DNA of 64,000 bases from the NCBI GenBank assembly GCA_963555705.1, contig OY743172.1, forward strand, positions 22,691,446 through 22,755,445. Direction: 5' to 3'. The position numbers were made by a program, and so were the translations under genes. The notes below the pieces were generated by a model, which worked only from the letters and a program-made list of their open reading frames with translations, searched no databases and had not been told where the DNA came from. Origin of the DNA: Ligustrum vulgare (Eukaryota; Streptophyta; Magnoliopsida; Lamiales; Oleaceae). Shown piece by piece: positions 28,401 to 40,460 of the stretch (position 1 is its first letter; each line of letters begins with the position of its first letter).

Positions 28401-31400
28401 TCTTTACACAATAACATCATCATTTTTGTACAAATAATTTTACACCTAATTCTACACTATCATATTCTATAGTATCAAATCAATACATATTCTTCCCCAT
28501 CACAACTCACGTCCCCTACATTTTTTCTTCCTTCTTTATCATTCTTTCCACCTCAATATACCATCATCAAAGCATCTTCATCATTATCATTCATACACCC
28601 ACAAATTCCCTTCAATCACACAAAGTATTTCCAACTCATCTTGACCCAATTTCATCATCAAATCCACATTAAACAATTGTGATATTTTCCACCCTCTCAC
28701 ATTACCTAATTCTCCACTATTTTTCTTAATTAGCCAGCAAAACATATCATTATTATAAATTCTGATATCCTGCACCACCATTTCAGTCGACCAAGTTCGA
28801 GAAGAATAAACAATCACCACAATGATCTGCTTTCAATCCCTTTTTCCCAATTCAATACCAATAATAGATATCAATCTGAAACCAATTTGAAATCAACCAA
28901 AACTGAATCATCATCGTATTGGCATCAACCTGCAGCTCCATCACCTAAGAAATTTGTATCATCATTTTCACTGCCCATTCTTGCTCACTGCACAAAACCA
29001 AGAACCACCACAATGCAGTCCACTGCCGCTGAACCACTGCAAAGCCACCATCTCCATCAAACAGCAACCATCATCCACCAACGCTGCTATTGTCAATACC
29101 AATCCGCCCCTTTCACCATCAGAATCACCACCAATTCAGAAATCAAACCCAATTACTGCAACAGTTCAATACCTTCACCGAATTAAACACCATCACCGCC
29201 TCTACAAACATCACCACCATTTCAAATCATCATCCCCAAACCGTCACTGATTTCCATCACTTCACCAAATGAACCAAGAACTGCCACTCGAAGCCGTCAC
29301 TGCCAACTTCAATCCCCACCAAATCAAACCCAAACCCATGATAGACAAGCCAAGACTTACCTTCGACCAACACCGGAATTGTAGCCGGAGAAATCACGAC
29401 CTAAACCGCGAACTCTAACCTCGGTTTCACTGTGAATCAGCAGCCCAAATCGTACCCTTCCTACTACCAATACCTTTCCCTTGTCACCGCCACCTTGTGC
29501 CGGCGTAGCGCCGGAAAATCCCCGGTGAAAGACCGGATTTCGCCATCGCCTTCCTACGCCTCTCGCACAGTCGCCCTAATTGTCCGAGAGAGAGAAATCG
29601 TGTCGTGAGAGAGTGAGTTGAGAGAGAGAAAACAGATCTGAATATATATTTTACTTTCGAAAATTTCAACTTTGGTCCCTATAGTTTAAATTTGTTTCAA
29701 ATCAGTCCCTGACATTTTAAAAGGTTTTATTTCAGTCCTTTCAGCTTTTAAACTTATCAATTTCAGCCCTTAAGTTTTAAATCCCAACTTTTGAAAATAT
29801 TCATTTTAGTCCCTCAACTATCAAAAGTATTCATTTTAATCCCTCAACTTTCAAAATATCTATTTTAGTCCCTGAACTTTCAAAAGTATTCATTTTAGTT
29901 CCTCAACTTTCAAAACATCAATTTTAGTCCTCAAATTATAATTTATCATTTTGAACTATATATTCGATATACTAAAGTGACTTATTGGCTAAGACGAAGC
30001 GTACGGAGAATTTAAAGAAATTGAAGTCATTCCCGCTCAACTTTGCACTCGTCGGATTTGAGGTAGACTCGCACTTATTAATTGATTTAAATTATAATTT
30101 CATATGAATGTCATGTGACTTGTGAAAGTCAATTTTCAAGAAAATTAAGTATGTTTTATGAAAGGTAAATATACCTTATGTTTTTATGAAAAGTAAGTAT
30201 ACCCTATGTTTTTACGATAATGTTTTATATGTTTTGGATCATTGCTACACATAAGAATTCTTGCCACCTAAGTTCGGTAAAATTCTTGTGTCTCCATAAG
30301 TTTATGAGGATTTACCACCTAAGTTCGGTAAAATTCCTGTCTTTCCATATGTTTATGAGGATTTACCACCTAAGTTCGGTAAAATTCCTGTCGCATATGT
30401 TTATGAGGATTTCGATCCTATCTTATGTTATGATGGAAATGATCCCTATGAATTTCATGAATTATGTTTTGGTATACTTACTGTTATTATGATCTTACTG
30501 TTATTATGATTTTACTACATAAGAATTCTTGCCACCTAAGTTCGGTAAAATTCTTATATTTATGAGGATTTCGATCTTATCCTATGTTATGATGAAAACT
30601 TACTGTTATTATGATTTTACTGCATAAGAATTCTTGCCACCTAAGTTCGGTCAAGTTCTTGTGTCTCCCTATGTTTATGAGGATTTCAATCCTATCTTAT
30701 GTTATGCTTTTAAAAGAAATTATGCTTGGCATAATTAAAATGTTTTTATAAGTATATGGTTTTCAAAGAGCTGTTTTCAAAGAGCTATTTTCAAAGAGCC
30801 TATGATTTGCAAAATATGTCCCGTGCTGTAATGCACAATATGAGTTTTATCAAGAGCCGTTTTATAAAGAAGCTCTATCAATGCCCGTTTTATAAAGAGC
30901 CGGGATTTATGTGTTTAATCATCTTATAAATTAAATTAATTTGCGATGAGTCTACTGAGTATTTCCCCCATGAAATACTCACCCTACTTTTTAACAGTTT
31001 TGCAGATTTCGGAGACGGTGGCGAGCGATGAATGATGGTGGCAATAATCGTTGAACGGTTGAAAGTTTGACGTTAATGATTTCCGTATTTTCCAAACAAT
31101 CGAATAATTTAGAGAAGTTCATTTATTTGAGAAATTATGACATTGGCAATTTCTTTACAATATTAATGGTTCGATTTACTATTTCAAATGGTTTCATAAA
31201 TGTTTTCAATTTTATCGGCCATTACAGTTTATTTAATGTTGCCAAAAATGAATTTCAATTATTTCTTCAACAAAAATATTATTCGAAAAATTTAGACAGA
31301 AAATGACGTAGTGAATCGGGTATACGGAACTCGGGGCGCTACACAGTATCCTTGCCTTGAGCGATAATCATGGCGCCCTTGGTGATCTTCCAGTTATCAC

Positions 31401-32514
31401 CAGAGAAGGTGGTGACATGTCATTCTCCCGACAATTGCTTGACGGAGATCAAGTTCTTCCTCAATTCTGGAATATGTATCACGTCCTTCAGCTTCCACAC
31501 AGATCCATTGATCTTGATTTGTACATCACCTTTTCCGACCACGCCACACGGTTGATCATTACCGAGATATACTCTGCCAAAATCACCCCGTGTATAGTTT
31601 ACAAAAAACTCATTGTTTGAGGTAGCATGAAAAGATGCTCCGGAATCAATCACCCAGTATTCCGTTTTTCTCTCCAAAGAGCATATCAAAGCATCGTCCG
31701 CTTCCTCTTCCACAACATTGACTTCTGTCATGTCCTCCTTTTCTTTTGGAGGTGCTGTGCACTGATTTTTGTAATGACCAGTCTTGCCACACTTCCAACA
31801 TTCCACAACCTTTGTCTTGTTGGAATTGTTTGGATTTCTGGACCTCGATCTGCCACTTCTGAATTTGCCGTTGCCCCGCCCATTTCCTCTGTTAGAATTT
31901 CTGCCTCTGCTTTCCATGTTCAACGCCAATCCTGAAGTTGAGGCACCTTCTGATTGTCGTCTAATCTCCTCCGTTAAGATCATGCTTACGACATCATCGA
32001 ACTTCAATTTTGACTTTCCGGCAGAGCCACTAATTGCTGTGACTGTACCATTCCAGCTGTCTGGCAACTGCCCAAGAATTAACAGAGCTCGAACTTCATC
32101 ACTAAAAGTGATTTCGACTGTGTTTAGCTGGTCCGTCACTTCATTGAATTCATTTAGGTGCTCCCCAAATCTTCCGCCTTCGGCCATCTTCATATTGAAC
32201 AGCTTTTTAATTAAGTGGATTTTATTTGCTGCAGATGGCTGTTCGTACATGCTAGAAAGGGCTGCCATGAGAGACTCTGTCGTCTTCTCATTTTTTATGT
32301 TGAAGGCCACTGACTTTGACAACGTCAGTCTGATTGTGCCGAGTGCTTTTCGATCAAGCAACTCCCAATCCCCCTGGCTTATATCTTCTGGCTTTTCTTT
32401 TAGTGGCTTGTATAGATCCTTCTGGTACAGATAGTCCTCCATTTGCATTTTCCAAAATCCAAAATTTGAACCATCAAATTTGTCAATTTTGGATATTTTC
32501 TCATCTGTCGACAT
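25409..32514 (-). pseudogene. Tork-like gag-pol, nearly intact, two nonsense codons plus a solo LTR
   Basis: Start MSTDEKISKID at 32,514. Gag has a CCHC knuckle CWKCGKTGHYKNQC, then the protease motif VIDSGASFHATS. After the solo LTR the frame resumes with the GAG-pre-integrase HQRLGHMS, integrase (HTDVWGPT, FIDDHSRKVWVYFL, SDNGGEY, ERMNRTL), RT (WVYRIKEEHDGSKRYKARLV, LLYVDDMLVAGSDM) and RNase H (VDADFAGEVDRRRST, SKEMIWL, SRTKHIGLRYHFIR). Gag and pol share one frame once the insertion and one target-repeat copy are discounted, about 1,300 codons, normal for one-ORF copia elements. Lesions: TGA at 31,420-31,422 after KQLSGE, and TAG at 25,499-25,501 about 30 codons before the natural end at 25,409. 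Confidence 0.93.
28134..31343 (+). mobile_element. Solo LTR 3 of the TGTAGCGACC long-LTR family
   Basis: 3,210 bp, TGTAGCGATC to GGGGCGCTACA, perfect duplication CAGTA (28,129-28,133 and 31,344-31,348), inserted between protease and integrase of the Tork-like element. It carries the family landmarks plus about five partial repeats of a unit with GCCACCTAAGTTCGGTAAAA and TTTATGAGGATTT (30,240-30,700). The same unit appears, inverted, in the LTRs of the element at 39,135-48,552, tying these copies to one family. Confidence 0.9.
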
Positions 32515-32627
32515 TGTTCACACTCAATCACAAAACAGTCTAAAGAAATCTTTTCTGATGTGGAAGATCAGTCAAAGCTGCAACCACAGAGCATACTAAG
32601 AATTTCAAAAGATCTCAATGAGCCAAA

Positions 32628-32639
32628 GCTCTGATACCA
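32628..32639 (-). promoter_or_regulatory. tRNA-Met primer-binding site of the Tork-like element
   Basis: GCTCTGATACCA on the plus strand reads TGGTATCAGAGC on the minus strand, two bases inside the 5' LTR. Confidence 0.85.
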
Positions 32640-32641
32640 AT

Positions 32642-33162
32642 TGTTGGGAATAAGGACGCAACTAATCCCGCCCAGGATCGATGTGACACAAATAAATTGG
32701 ACTGAGAAAATATAAATACGCAAAAATAAAATGCAAATACGAAACACAAAGATTTACGTGGTTCAGCAATTTGCCTACGTCCACGGACCCACACCAATAT
32801 ATTTCACTAACTCGAAAATGAGGAGTACAAAATACAACACTGTATTTTTATCTGCCTATGCAAAGGCTATTCTCTCCAACTCACTTTTCTCCCTATTTTG
32901 TAAAATGTCTATCTTGTGTTGCTCTCTACACAAGATCACTCTTTGTTGTGGTGGTGTATTTTTCATTGAGGTTTTGCCCTCTATTTATAGGGAAAGTTTG
33001 GACAAAGAATCAACAATGGAAGAAATAAAATAGGTGTGAACATATGAGGATTGTAGGCTAATGGTGTCTTACCAAATAGGTGTGAACATGGACTATTAAT
33101 GGTGGCTTGCCAATTTCAACAAAGTTGGCTTTATTTTCCACATTTAGCTCCATTTTTCAACA
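32642..33162 (-). repeat. 5' LTR of the Tork-like element
   Basis: 521 bp. It differs from the other LTR at about three sites. A TATTTATAGG TATA-like motif within it is the likely promoter. Confidence 0.9.
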
Positions 33163-33413
33163 CACTTGTTTTTCCATGTTCCACATAATATCAGAAGGGT
33201 AGAAATTTTCGATCTGTGATTTCCTTGAATTATGTGACAAACACCAGCTTCTTTCCTTCTAAGCTTTTCCAAAGTCTCTCAAACACCATAAATCAGTGAA
33301 TCTCCCTTCCAAATCACACAATCACAGTTGAAGAGAAAGGCATCGACAGAATCAACAAGGTCTCTGACGCTGTTAGGAGAGATCACTGTTAATTCTAAGA
33401 TTTGTCCATCCAT
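33163..33413 (-). pseudogene. Phosphoglycolate-phosphatase-like (PGLP/HAD) first-exon relic
   Basis: Minus-strand reading from ATG at 33,411-33,413 gives MDGQILELT, then DLVDSVDAFLFNCDCVIWKGDSL, a stop, ETLEKLRR and, after a one-base frame change, KKLVFVT. This matches the N-terminal HAD region of plant phosphoglycolate phosphatase, the enzyme that removes phosphate from 2-phosphoglycolate in photorespiration. No transit peptide precedes it, which fits the cytosolic PGLP2-like form. Damage: HAD motif I (normally DCDGV) reads NCDCV, losing the nucleophilic Asp; a TGA follows SLIYGV; and there is a frameshift and another stop after VFVT. Only this exon is visible, and the Tork-like element abuts its downstream end. 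Assignment rests on motif recognition. Confidence 0.65.
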
Positions 33414-33420
33414 TGCGAGG

Positions 33421-34283
33421 AGAGACTATGAGAAGCGGATGATATTAGACTGCGTGTAATTTGAGTGATTGTTTAGGGTTAGAGGATAAAGATGGATATG
33501 AACTTGATGGTTCGATTTGGGTTTATTAAATTAATATCTGATTTAATAGAATAATTTACAATTACATGATTTAAAAATTTTGAAATTTAAATGTATGATT
33601 GGGCCTAATTAACCCAACTAAATATTCAAGTCAAACAAGACTTCAACTTACGCGTTCGAATGCTCCAAATCAAGCACAACATATGTGAAAAGAATATTGG
33701 AGACCAAAAATTTAGGTCAAAGAAGGCTTGTGATACAATTAAAAATCAAAGAAGAATAAAAATCCGCGAAGATTATGATTCCTATTCTTAGTCAGAGGTT
33801 GAGACCCAATCTTCATATAGAAAACATTCGAATTTGTTAATTACTACTTTAAAAGAATTGTATCCCTTTGAGTCATCTTTCTAATGCACTTTGAATCATC
33901 GCAATCGTACATCAGGAGAGAAAGTTATGACCAAAATACTATGCAATCGCCCATGTTACTGAACATAACTCGATAGCAGAAACATCAAACTATGCAATCA
34001 TCTTGTTGAACTCGTTGGGGGGATTTTTTTGTGAATTCGTGTTTAATCTCTTTTTTTAATTAATTTTTATAAAATTCATATTCCGTTGTTTCCCATTCTG
34101 GATCTTTATAGGCATACCTTTGTGATTTGATAACTTCAAGATTGACCAATGAACCAACAGTTGTCATATTTTTCCATGAAATCAACGGTAAGACAAGAGT
34201 TTGGAAAATATCCAAAATTACTAGAGAATAAATGAGAATCAAGATGAAAATCAATGTTCATGTTGATTAGAGTGATATGATTG
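33421..34283. other. Non-coding DNA with a decayed LTR fragment
   Basis: No gene. About 33,690-34,000 is recognisably similar to 61,290-61,640 (AGAGAAAGTTATGACC and GCACTTTGAATCA motifs), so it is an old fragment of the LTR family represented by the solo LTR at 61,144. Confidence 0.5.
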
Positions 34284-34762
34284 TAAAGATGGCAATGGGA
34301 CAGGTTCGGGGATGGGTTCCCCCACCCCGCTCCGCCCCTCCCCGCTCTATGATAAGAACTCCAAACTCATATCTACTCCATGACTCCTAATCCATAACAG
34401 GACAGAGCGGGTATAGTTTGAGGCAGGGCATCCCATACACGCCCTGCCTCGTTAACGCTCCGTTTATTTTTTTTTAAAAAAAAAAAACAACTATTTGAAT
34501 AACCTTTTTAACATGTTTTATTGCTACATTAAATTCATCTTAATTAAACAACACAATCATTTATCAAACGATATTTTTTCCAACAAGATCATGCGATATA
34601 CTCAAATACTCATTATAAACAAGAATTAACAAAATAAGATTTTTTCAAACTAGTAAAAAAAATTAATTATTTTTTTTTTAAAATTTACAGGGCAGGGTGG
34701 AGTGGAGTCAGTGCACGAGGCAACTTTTTTTTGCCCCATTACGAGCTTTTTTGTCATCTCCA
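34284..34762. mobile_element. GC-rich-ended hAT-type MITE, copy A
   Basis: Ends resemble TAAAGATGGCAATGGG and TTTTTTGTCATCTCCA, with GC-rich subterminal blocks and an AT-rich middle. The flanks TATGATTG and CGTGATTG give a weak 8-bp duplication (6 of 8). Confidence 0.55.
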
Positions 34763-35544
34763 CGTGATTGCGAATAATGTGCCTAAAGCTTCACAAGTTT
34801 TCACCCCTAAATCAATTATTACTCTCTCAAACAAAAGGCGTCGATGACTGACGATGAGGATACAACGGAGCAGAGCCCGATTCGGACGAATTTGAGGATT
34901 GATTGCTTCGACGATGAAGTTCTTGGAGTCCCAAGCCACTATTGTTGATTTCCTTCATGTATATTCATTTAAAGCCATTCTCTTTCTCAGCTTCTCAAAA
35001 ACTTAGATGATGAGTGAACAAAAATTCTTACATTCAAAGAGCTGTTTGAATACCTAACGAGGTTTGAATTTTCAACATTTTTTTTTTTTTTATTGTGTTC
35101 TGCTTAGTTTGTTTATCTGATTTCATTTATGGTTTTTATTTTTTGGATGTAGAGTGAATAATCGCTGCAAAATCTGGTGATATGGATAATTTATCTAATA
35201 TTTCGACAATTTCTTATTATTTTTTTCTTAAATTTTTTATATCCTTCAAGCCATGGTTCGATCAGTTCAATGGGCAACTCGATCATATTTATGTTTTGGT
35301 ACTCATTTTTTACCTGGGAATAAATGTGCTTTGAACTTTGTTTGATAGATTATCTTATTTTCGTTTTTTTTTTTTTCAATTTTTAGCTTGAATAATCCTT
35401 GCTTCTTGTACATATATTGTTCTTTTTTGGGTTATTTAATCTTGTGTGCGATTTGGATATTCTATATGCTTTGAGTTTATTTATTAATATTTTTTCTGCT
35501 AACTTATTTTTTTCCTTCTTGAATGCGGGTTCTTGGGTCTTGTT
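34763..35544 (+). other. Possible 5' end of an unidentified gene
   Basis: A plus-strand ATG at about 34,847 opens MTDDEDTTEQ in DNA less AT-rich than its surroundings, but the frame closes within about 35 codons near 34,945. AT-rich intron-like DNA follows. I do not recognise the peptide. Confidence 0.25.
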
Positions 35545-35845
35545 TAGGGATGGCAAAAAAATCCTAATGACCCGTCCCGTCGAGTCTGTTGGGTGGGTTC
35601 GGGCCGGACCCGCCCCTGACCAGAGAATTTTTTTTTTTTTTGAATGAGAAACTAAAAATAAATTTAATGAAATCTAGAAAAATTGAACCTTGGTGGGATT
35701 TAAGAGTATAAGAATATATAATCACTGTACCATTATGTTGTTTATTGATTTTTTTTTCCCTTCAAATATACATATTATGTTTAAAGTTCAAACTTAAAAA
35801 TTCTAACTAGTTCGACTCCTAAGTTTTTCACCTAAAATTTTATTA

Positions 35846-35877
<32 letters not shown>

Positions 35878-36025
35878 TTTAATTTCGGGTCATTTGGCGG
35901 GGATGGATGTCGTCCCGCCCCACCCCGACCCGACCTGCCCCGCGAACAGTCGCGGGGCGGGGTGGGATTTGGCCATTTCGGGTACGGGGCGAGTCGACCC
36001 CGAACCTGACCCATTGCCGTTCCTA
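35545..36025. mobile_element. GC-rich-ended hAT-type MITE, copy B
   Basis: 481 bp with ends TAGGGATGGC and GCCGTTCCTA and a perfect 8-bp duplication GTCTTGTT (35,537-35,544 and 36,026-36,033), as expected for hAT. GC-rich blocks at both ends flank an AT-rich core. Confidence 0.85.
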
Positions 36026-36033
36026 GTCTTGTT

Positions 36034-37388
36034 GTTTGGAAAGTCTTTCGATTTTTTAGGACTTCGTTTCCTATTTATTAATCAGTGGGTCTATTTTTTC
36101 TACTGCGCCTTTGTGCTTTCTTAAATCCGTAAATCTACTTAAGTTGTTAATCATCTTATTTTTTTATTGTTTAGCATATTCCAATATTTTCTGGACTTTT
36201 TGACTCATTTATGTTTGTATTGACAGGAAGCTACCAAAATATATTGTCAGTTTCACTTTACATGTACCTTTTTCTTTATGACTTATTATTAAATGTTTAT
36301 AGAGGTTTGTTTCATCTGCTGCTGCGTTAAAATTGTAAGAATTTTATGTATTAAGAGAAGGATTTCTTGCAATTTTTTTATTTTTTTTTACACAGAAAAT
36401 TCTAGTGCAATTATTGGGAAATTTCAACTTGGGACTAATTTGTTCGAATATTATTGCAAATTGTGTTGTTCACTCTCTAATTTCAACTCAGTAAGGCTAT
36501 TCAATTGTTGATAAAAAAATGCCTAATCCTAGAGAAGTATATAGATTAAATTTTGTTTATTTCTTGCTTGCTTTGCTTTACACTTGCCCTTGGGCCTCGG
36601 TCGAGTCAATGAACGTAATCTCATTTTATCGTATTTCTACCTGCCCCTATTTTTCTTATCTTGAGTTGCATAATGTAAAAATTCAAATGAAATGAAGAAT
36701 CTGATACCTTTAATTATTTGTGTCATTGTTAATGTTTCAAGGTTGGCATGTCAAATCAGAATACCAAATATTTGGACATGGGATATAGTTGAACCCAGTT
36801 ATATGTGAATTTCTTGGAGATATCAAAGAGAGACGCATGAAATTATTTGGTTGGTGTAAGAAGTTTTAACTTTTTTTAATTTTTGTAATTCGAAGAATAA
36901 TTAGTATTTTTCTTTCTTAAGACTTCTTTAATTTAATAGATTGCTAGAATAGATATGTGTTTTGAATTGGTGGATTTCATATTCTTGCTATAAAGGCGAA
37001 AAATCGATACACTTGGAAGGGTTTTTGAGTAATTCCAAAGCTTTGCAGTATCTGAAAGTAATATTTTGTTTTCACCCTCAATTCCTTCTAAAGTTGGAAT
37101 CATGAAATGAATTTTCTCATAGTAGTCAAGTAAAGAACAATGATTTATATTTTTGTCATGTTTTCATAGAATGGAGGTTTAAAGGAGAGTTGTTATGGAG
37201 CTTATGGGAATTGATCTAAGAAAGTAAATAGCCATTTCTTGATATTTTCACTACAAATAGTCGCTATCAAGTTTGATACAAAATTTCTTGCTATTTTCTT
37301 GATGGGAGTTGTTATGAGAATTGCATATCATAGTTGCCTCCAGATTCAAACTTTTTAGGATAAAAAGTTCAGATTTTCTTATATCCCA
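36034..37388 (+). other. AT-rich DNA with an exon-like fragment
   Basis: Mostly intron-like. Around 36,742-36,860 the plus strand reads GWHVKSEYQIFGHG, a stop, then CEFLGDIKERRMKLFGW after a pyrimidine-rich stretch. This may be a decayed exon of the same unidentified gene as 37,878-38,033. Confidence 0.25.
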
Positions 37389-37863
37389 GAGAAGATTTAA
37401 AAAAAAAAGGGGGGGGGGGGGGGGGGGGGGGCGGGTCCGGTCTCGTCGCGCCCCCGCCCCCCCAAATGACCCGATTTTTTTTTTTTTTTTTAAAAAAAAT
37501 TGGTAATAAAATTTTAGGTGAAAAAACTTAGGAGTCGAACTAGTTAGAGTTTTTAAGTTTGAATTTTAAACATAATATGTATATTTGAAGGGGAAAAAAA
37601 TCAATAAACAATATAATGGTATAGTGGTTATATATTCTCATACCCTTAAATTCCACCAAGGTTCAATTCTTCTAGAACTCATTAAATTTATTTTTAGTTT
37701 CTCATTCCCCCTTAATAAAAAAATAAATTAAATTCTCGGGTCATGGGGCGGGGCGGGTCCGCCCCGAACCCGCCCCGCAAACCCGACGGGGCGGGTAATT
37801 TTCGGGGCGAGTCGTTTCGGGTCCTCCGGATTTCGAATCGTTCGGATTTTTTTGTCATCCCTA
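37389..37863. mobile_element. GC-rich-ended hAT-type MITE, copy C (inverted relative to B)
   Basis: Reverse complement of most of copy B, including the AT-rich core (AACATAATATGTATATTTGA). The right end is GTCATCCCTA. The left end is obscured by poly-A and poly-G runs, so no duplication can be defined. Confidence 0.75.
37409..37431. repeat. Poly-G tract
   Basis: More than 20 consecutive G after an A run, within MITE copy C. Its length may be unreliable in the assembly. Confidence 0.8.
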
Positions 37864-37877
37864 GTGTGGATATAGGA

Positions 37878-38033
37878 CTTCTTTGGCAACCAGGAGGTCT
37901 GGAATTTTGAATATTTGTACAAAACTCCAAGGCCACCTTGGGCCTACCTCATAAAAGAAAGAAGAAAAGATGTTTATCATTCTCAAAATGCTCTATTCTC
38001 ACATGATGATAGTGTCCAGAGAAGATTAATGTC
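37878..38033 (+). pseudogene. Exon-like fragment of an unidentified gene
   Basis: After a GGATATAG acceptor-like site, the plus strand stays open through FFGNQEVWNFEYLYKTPRPP and on to SVQRRLMS, ending exactly at GTAAGT (38,034-38,039), a consensus donor. The composition is protein-like. A second possible exon is near 38,161-38,262 (GYVDKVVASKRNEY, then GTAAGC) and a third near 38,850-38,945. I recognise no domain and cannot tell whether the gene works; the retrotransposon at 39,135 lies just downstream. Confidence 0.35.
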
Positions 38034-38039
38034 TGTAAG

Positions 38040-39129
38040 TGCGACGAAGGTTAGTTTGCTAAACTCCTACTTTAGTTATCCGATATTTTTTATCATGTTA
38101 ATTAGGATATCTCCTTTAATTTATACTTATGTTTTGGGTGTTCATTGCTTTGCTTCATAAAAGGACAAGGAACAATGGAGTAATGAGATCAGGATATGTG
38201 GATAAGGTTGTTGCATCCAAGAGAAATGAATACAACAAAAATAAGCCTACCGAGACAGTAAGCCATCATTATTCAATTCACTATTTATATTGCATGGCTA
38301 CAATATTTGGGGTGAATGTTCGTTTTCTACTTTTTTCGGTATTTTATGCGTCACTGGTCAAAGGCAATTCTTTTATATCAAGAGAATTCATTATTCAATT
38401 TTTTTGAATTTTGATTTTCCTAATTCCTAAAAGAACAACGTTGTGAATTCATTTTCTGCTTATGCAATTATTATTCTGAAAAAGTGGAGTTAATCTTCAA
38501 GGTAGCATTTTGCAGGATCCAATCTCCTCATAGACAAACAACATAAGGAATCTGAAACTTGCATATTTTAGGCTAGCACGATCATATTCCAGTGACCACA
38601 ATGCTAATCTTACAAATTGTGTAATTACTTTGTGGTACAAATAAATATTTATCAAACCAAGGCCCTTTCTTTGCAAGATTACTCTACTAGAATAAATTGA
38701 CGAAAATATGACTTGTATTCTTTGGACATATTTTGTGTGATACCTTGTATATATCATGCAACATATCAGTTGTAGGAGACATGAGTAAGTTTGTTAATTA
38801 CTTGGATGGTACTTATCACATGGTTCAATTGCATTTACTCACAATTTTAAGGATTTGGTGATACAATTGAAAGTGCAAGGTGGCACATTCCAAATAAACC
38901 ATGGTATGAAAGGACAAAGTCTACGCTCAGAGGAGATTGATTTTTGGCTACACTACACTATCATTAATTTAAGACATGAATCACTTATTTAACTTCTCGC
39001 ATTTGTAATGTGATTTCCTTGATTTTCCGTGGTTTGTTTTGAAGTGTTCTCTATGGTACACTAACTGAATCCACATTTTAATTGAAACTAACTTTGTTCT
39101 TCTTACTACTTCCGTTGAGACTGAAAAGT
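38040..39129 (+). other. Mostly intron-like DNA before the 39,135 insertion
   Basis: No confident gene apart from the two weak exon-like stretches named in the entry at 37,878. Confidence 0.4.
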
Positions 39130-39134
39130 CGAAG
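39130..39134. repeat. Left target-site duplication CGAAG
   Basis: CGAAG directly precedes the left LTR and recurs at 48,553-48,557 directly after the right LTR. Confidence 0.95.
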
Positions 39135-39619
39135 TGTGACGACCCGAATTCTCGACCATTCGAGTGCCACTAAAAGTGACTCATATCATATAATCGAGAC
39201 TTAAATAGTAATGTAAAATTATTCAAAAGAATAATTAGAATCCCATAATTTAATTTGTGAATAAAAATAGAACATAATTTTCTTACATAAAGTTCAACAT
39301 AATTATCTCATCAATCTTAACCACTTTTGCCACTTCCATGTTGACCGCCTCGAACCTTCAAGAAATCTGAAAATGGTAAATATCGTGGAGTGAGATTTAT
39401 AAAATCCCAGTAAGTATACCAAGCATAATTTTCTTTTGAAAGCATATGGATCATTTTCATCATAACATAGGATAGGATCGAAATCCTCATAAACATAGAG
39501 AGACACAAGAATTTTACCGAACTTAGATGGCAAGAATTCTTATGTGTAGCGCTACTAAACTCCGGTCCCCTTAGCATAATCATAAACATATCATATGGGA
39601 CCAATAGCAATCTTGTGAG

Positions 39620-40460
39620 ATTGATTTCATAGCAATGATCCAAACATTTTCGTAAAAACATAAGGTATATCAAATTTTCATAAAAACATACTTACTTTTC
39701 TTAAAAATATAAGGTATTTTACTTTTCATAAAAACATACTTACTTTTCTTAAAAATATAAGGTATTTTACTTTTCATAAAAACATACTTACTTTTCTTAA
39801 AAACATAAGGTATATTTACCTTTCATAACAACATACTTAATTTTCATAAAAACATAAGATATACTTACTTGTCATAAAAACATACTTACTTTTCATAAAA
39901 ACATAAGATGTATTTACCTTTCATAAAAACATACTTACTTTTCATAAAAACATAAGATATACTTACTTGTCATAAAAATATACTTACTTTTCATAAAAAC
40001 ATAAGGTGTATTTACCTTTCATAAAAACATACTTACTTTTCATAAAAACATAAGATATACTTACTTGTCATAAAAACATACTTACTTTTCATAAAAACAT
40101 AAGGTGTATTTACCTTTCATAAAAACATACTTACTTTTCATAAAAACATAAGATATACTTACTTGTCATAAAAACATACTTACTTTTCATAAAAACATAA
40201 GGTGTATTTACCTTTCATAAAAACATACTTACTTTTTATAAAAACATAAGATATACTTACTTGTCATAAAAACATACTTACTTTTCATAAAAACATAAGG
40301 TGTATTTACCTTTCATAAAAACATACTTACTTTTCATAAAAACATAAGATATACTTACTTGTCATAAAAACATACTTACTTTTCATAAAAACATAAGGTG
40401 TATTTACCTTTCATAAAAACATACTTACTTTTCATAAAAACATAAGATATACTTACTTTT
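39620..40460. repeat. 49/98-bp tandem repeat array in the LTR
   Basis: CATAAAAACATACTTACTTT alternates with CATAAAAACATAAGATATACTTACTTGT and CATAAAAACATAAGGTGTATTTACCTTT variants. This gives a roughly 49-bp unit in 98-bp dimers, about five dimers plus diverged units on the left. The same array is at 46,777-47,617 in the other LTR. Confidence 0.85.

Larger units (their letters stand above)
24797..33162 (-). mobile_element. Tork-like Ty1/copia element, full length, split by a solo LTR
   Basis: Two 521-bp LTRs (24,797-25,317 and 32,642-33,162) differ at only three positions I can find. Both run TGTTGGGAAT to TTTTTCAACA. The target duplication CACTT is perfect (24,792-24,796 and 33,163-33,167). 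The primer-binding site (GCTCTGATACCA, inverse of TGGTATCAGAGC) is at 32,628-32,639 and a purine tract abuts the left LTR, so transcription is leftward. Without the solo LTR it is about 5.15 kb. Three differences per 521 bp implies a young insertion, older than the one at 39,135. Confidence 0.93.

Noticed and set aside
31784..32434. 216-residue plus-strand ORF
   Set aside because: Antisense shadow of the copia gag frame.
39620..40460. Regular repeats reminiscent of a CRISPR array
   Set aside because: This is a plant LTR minisatellite. The spacers are themselves repeats and the genome is eukaryotic.
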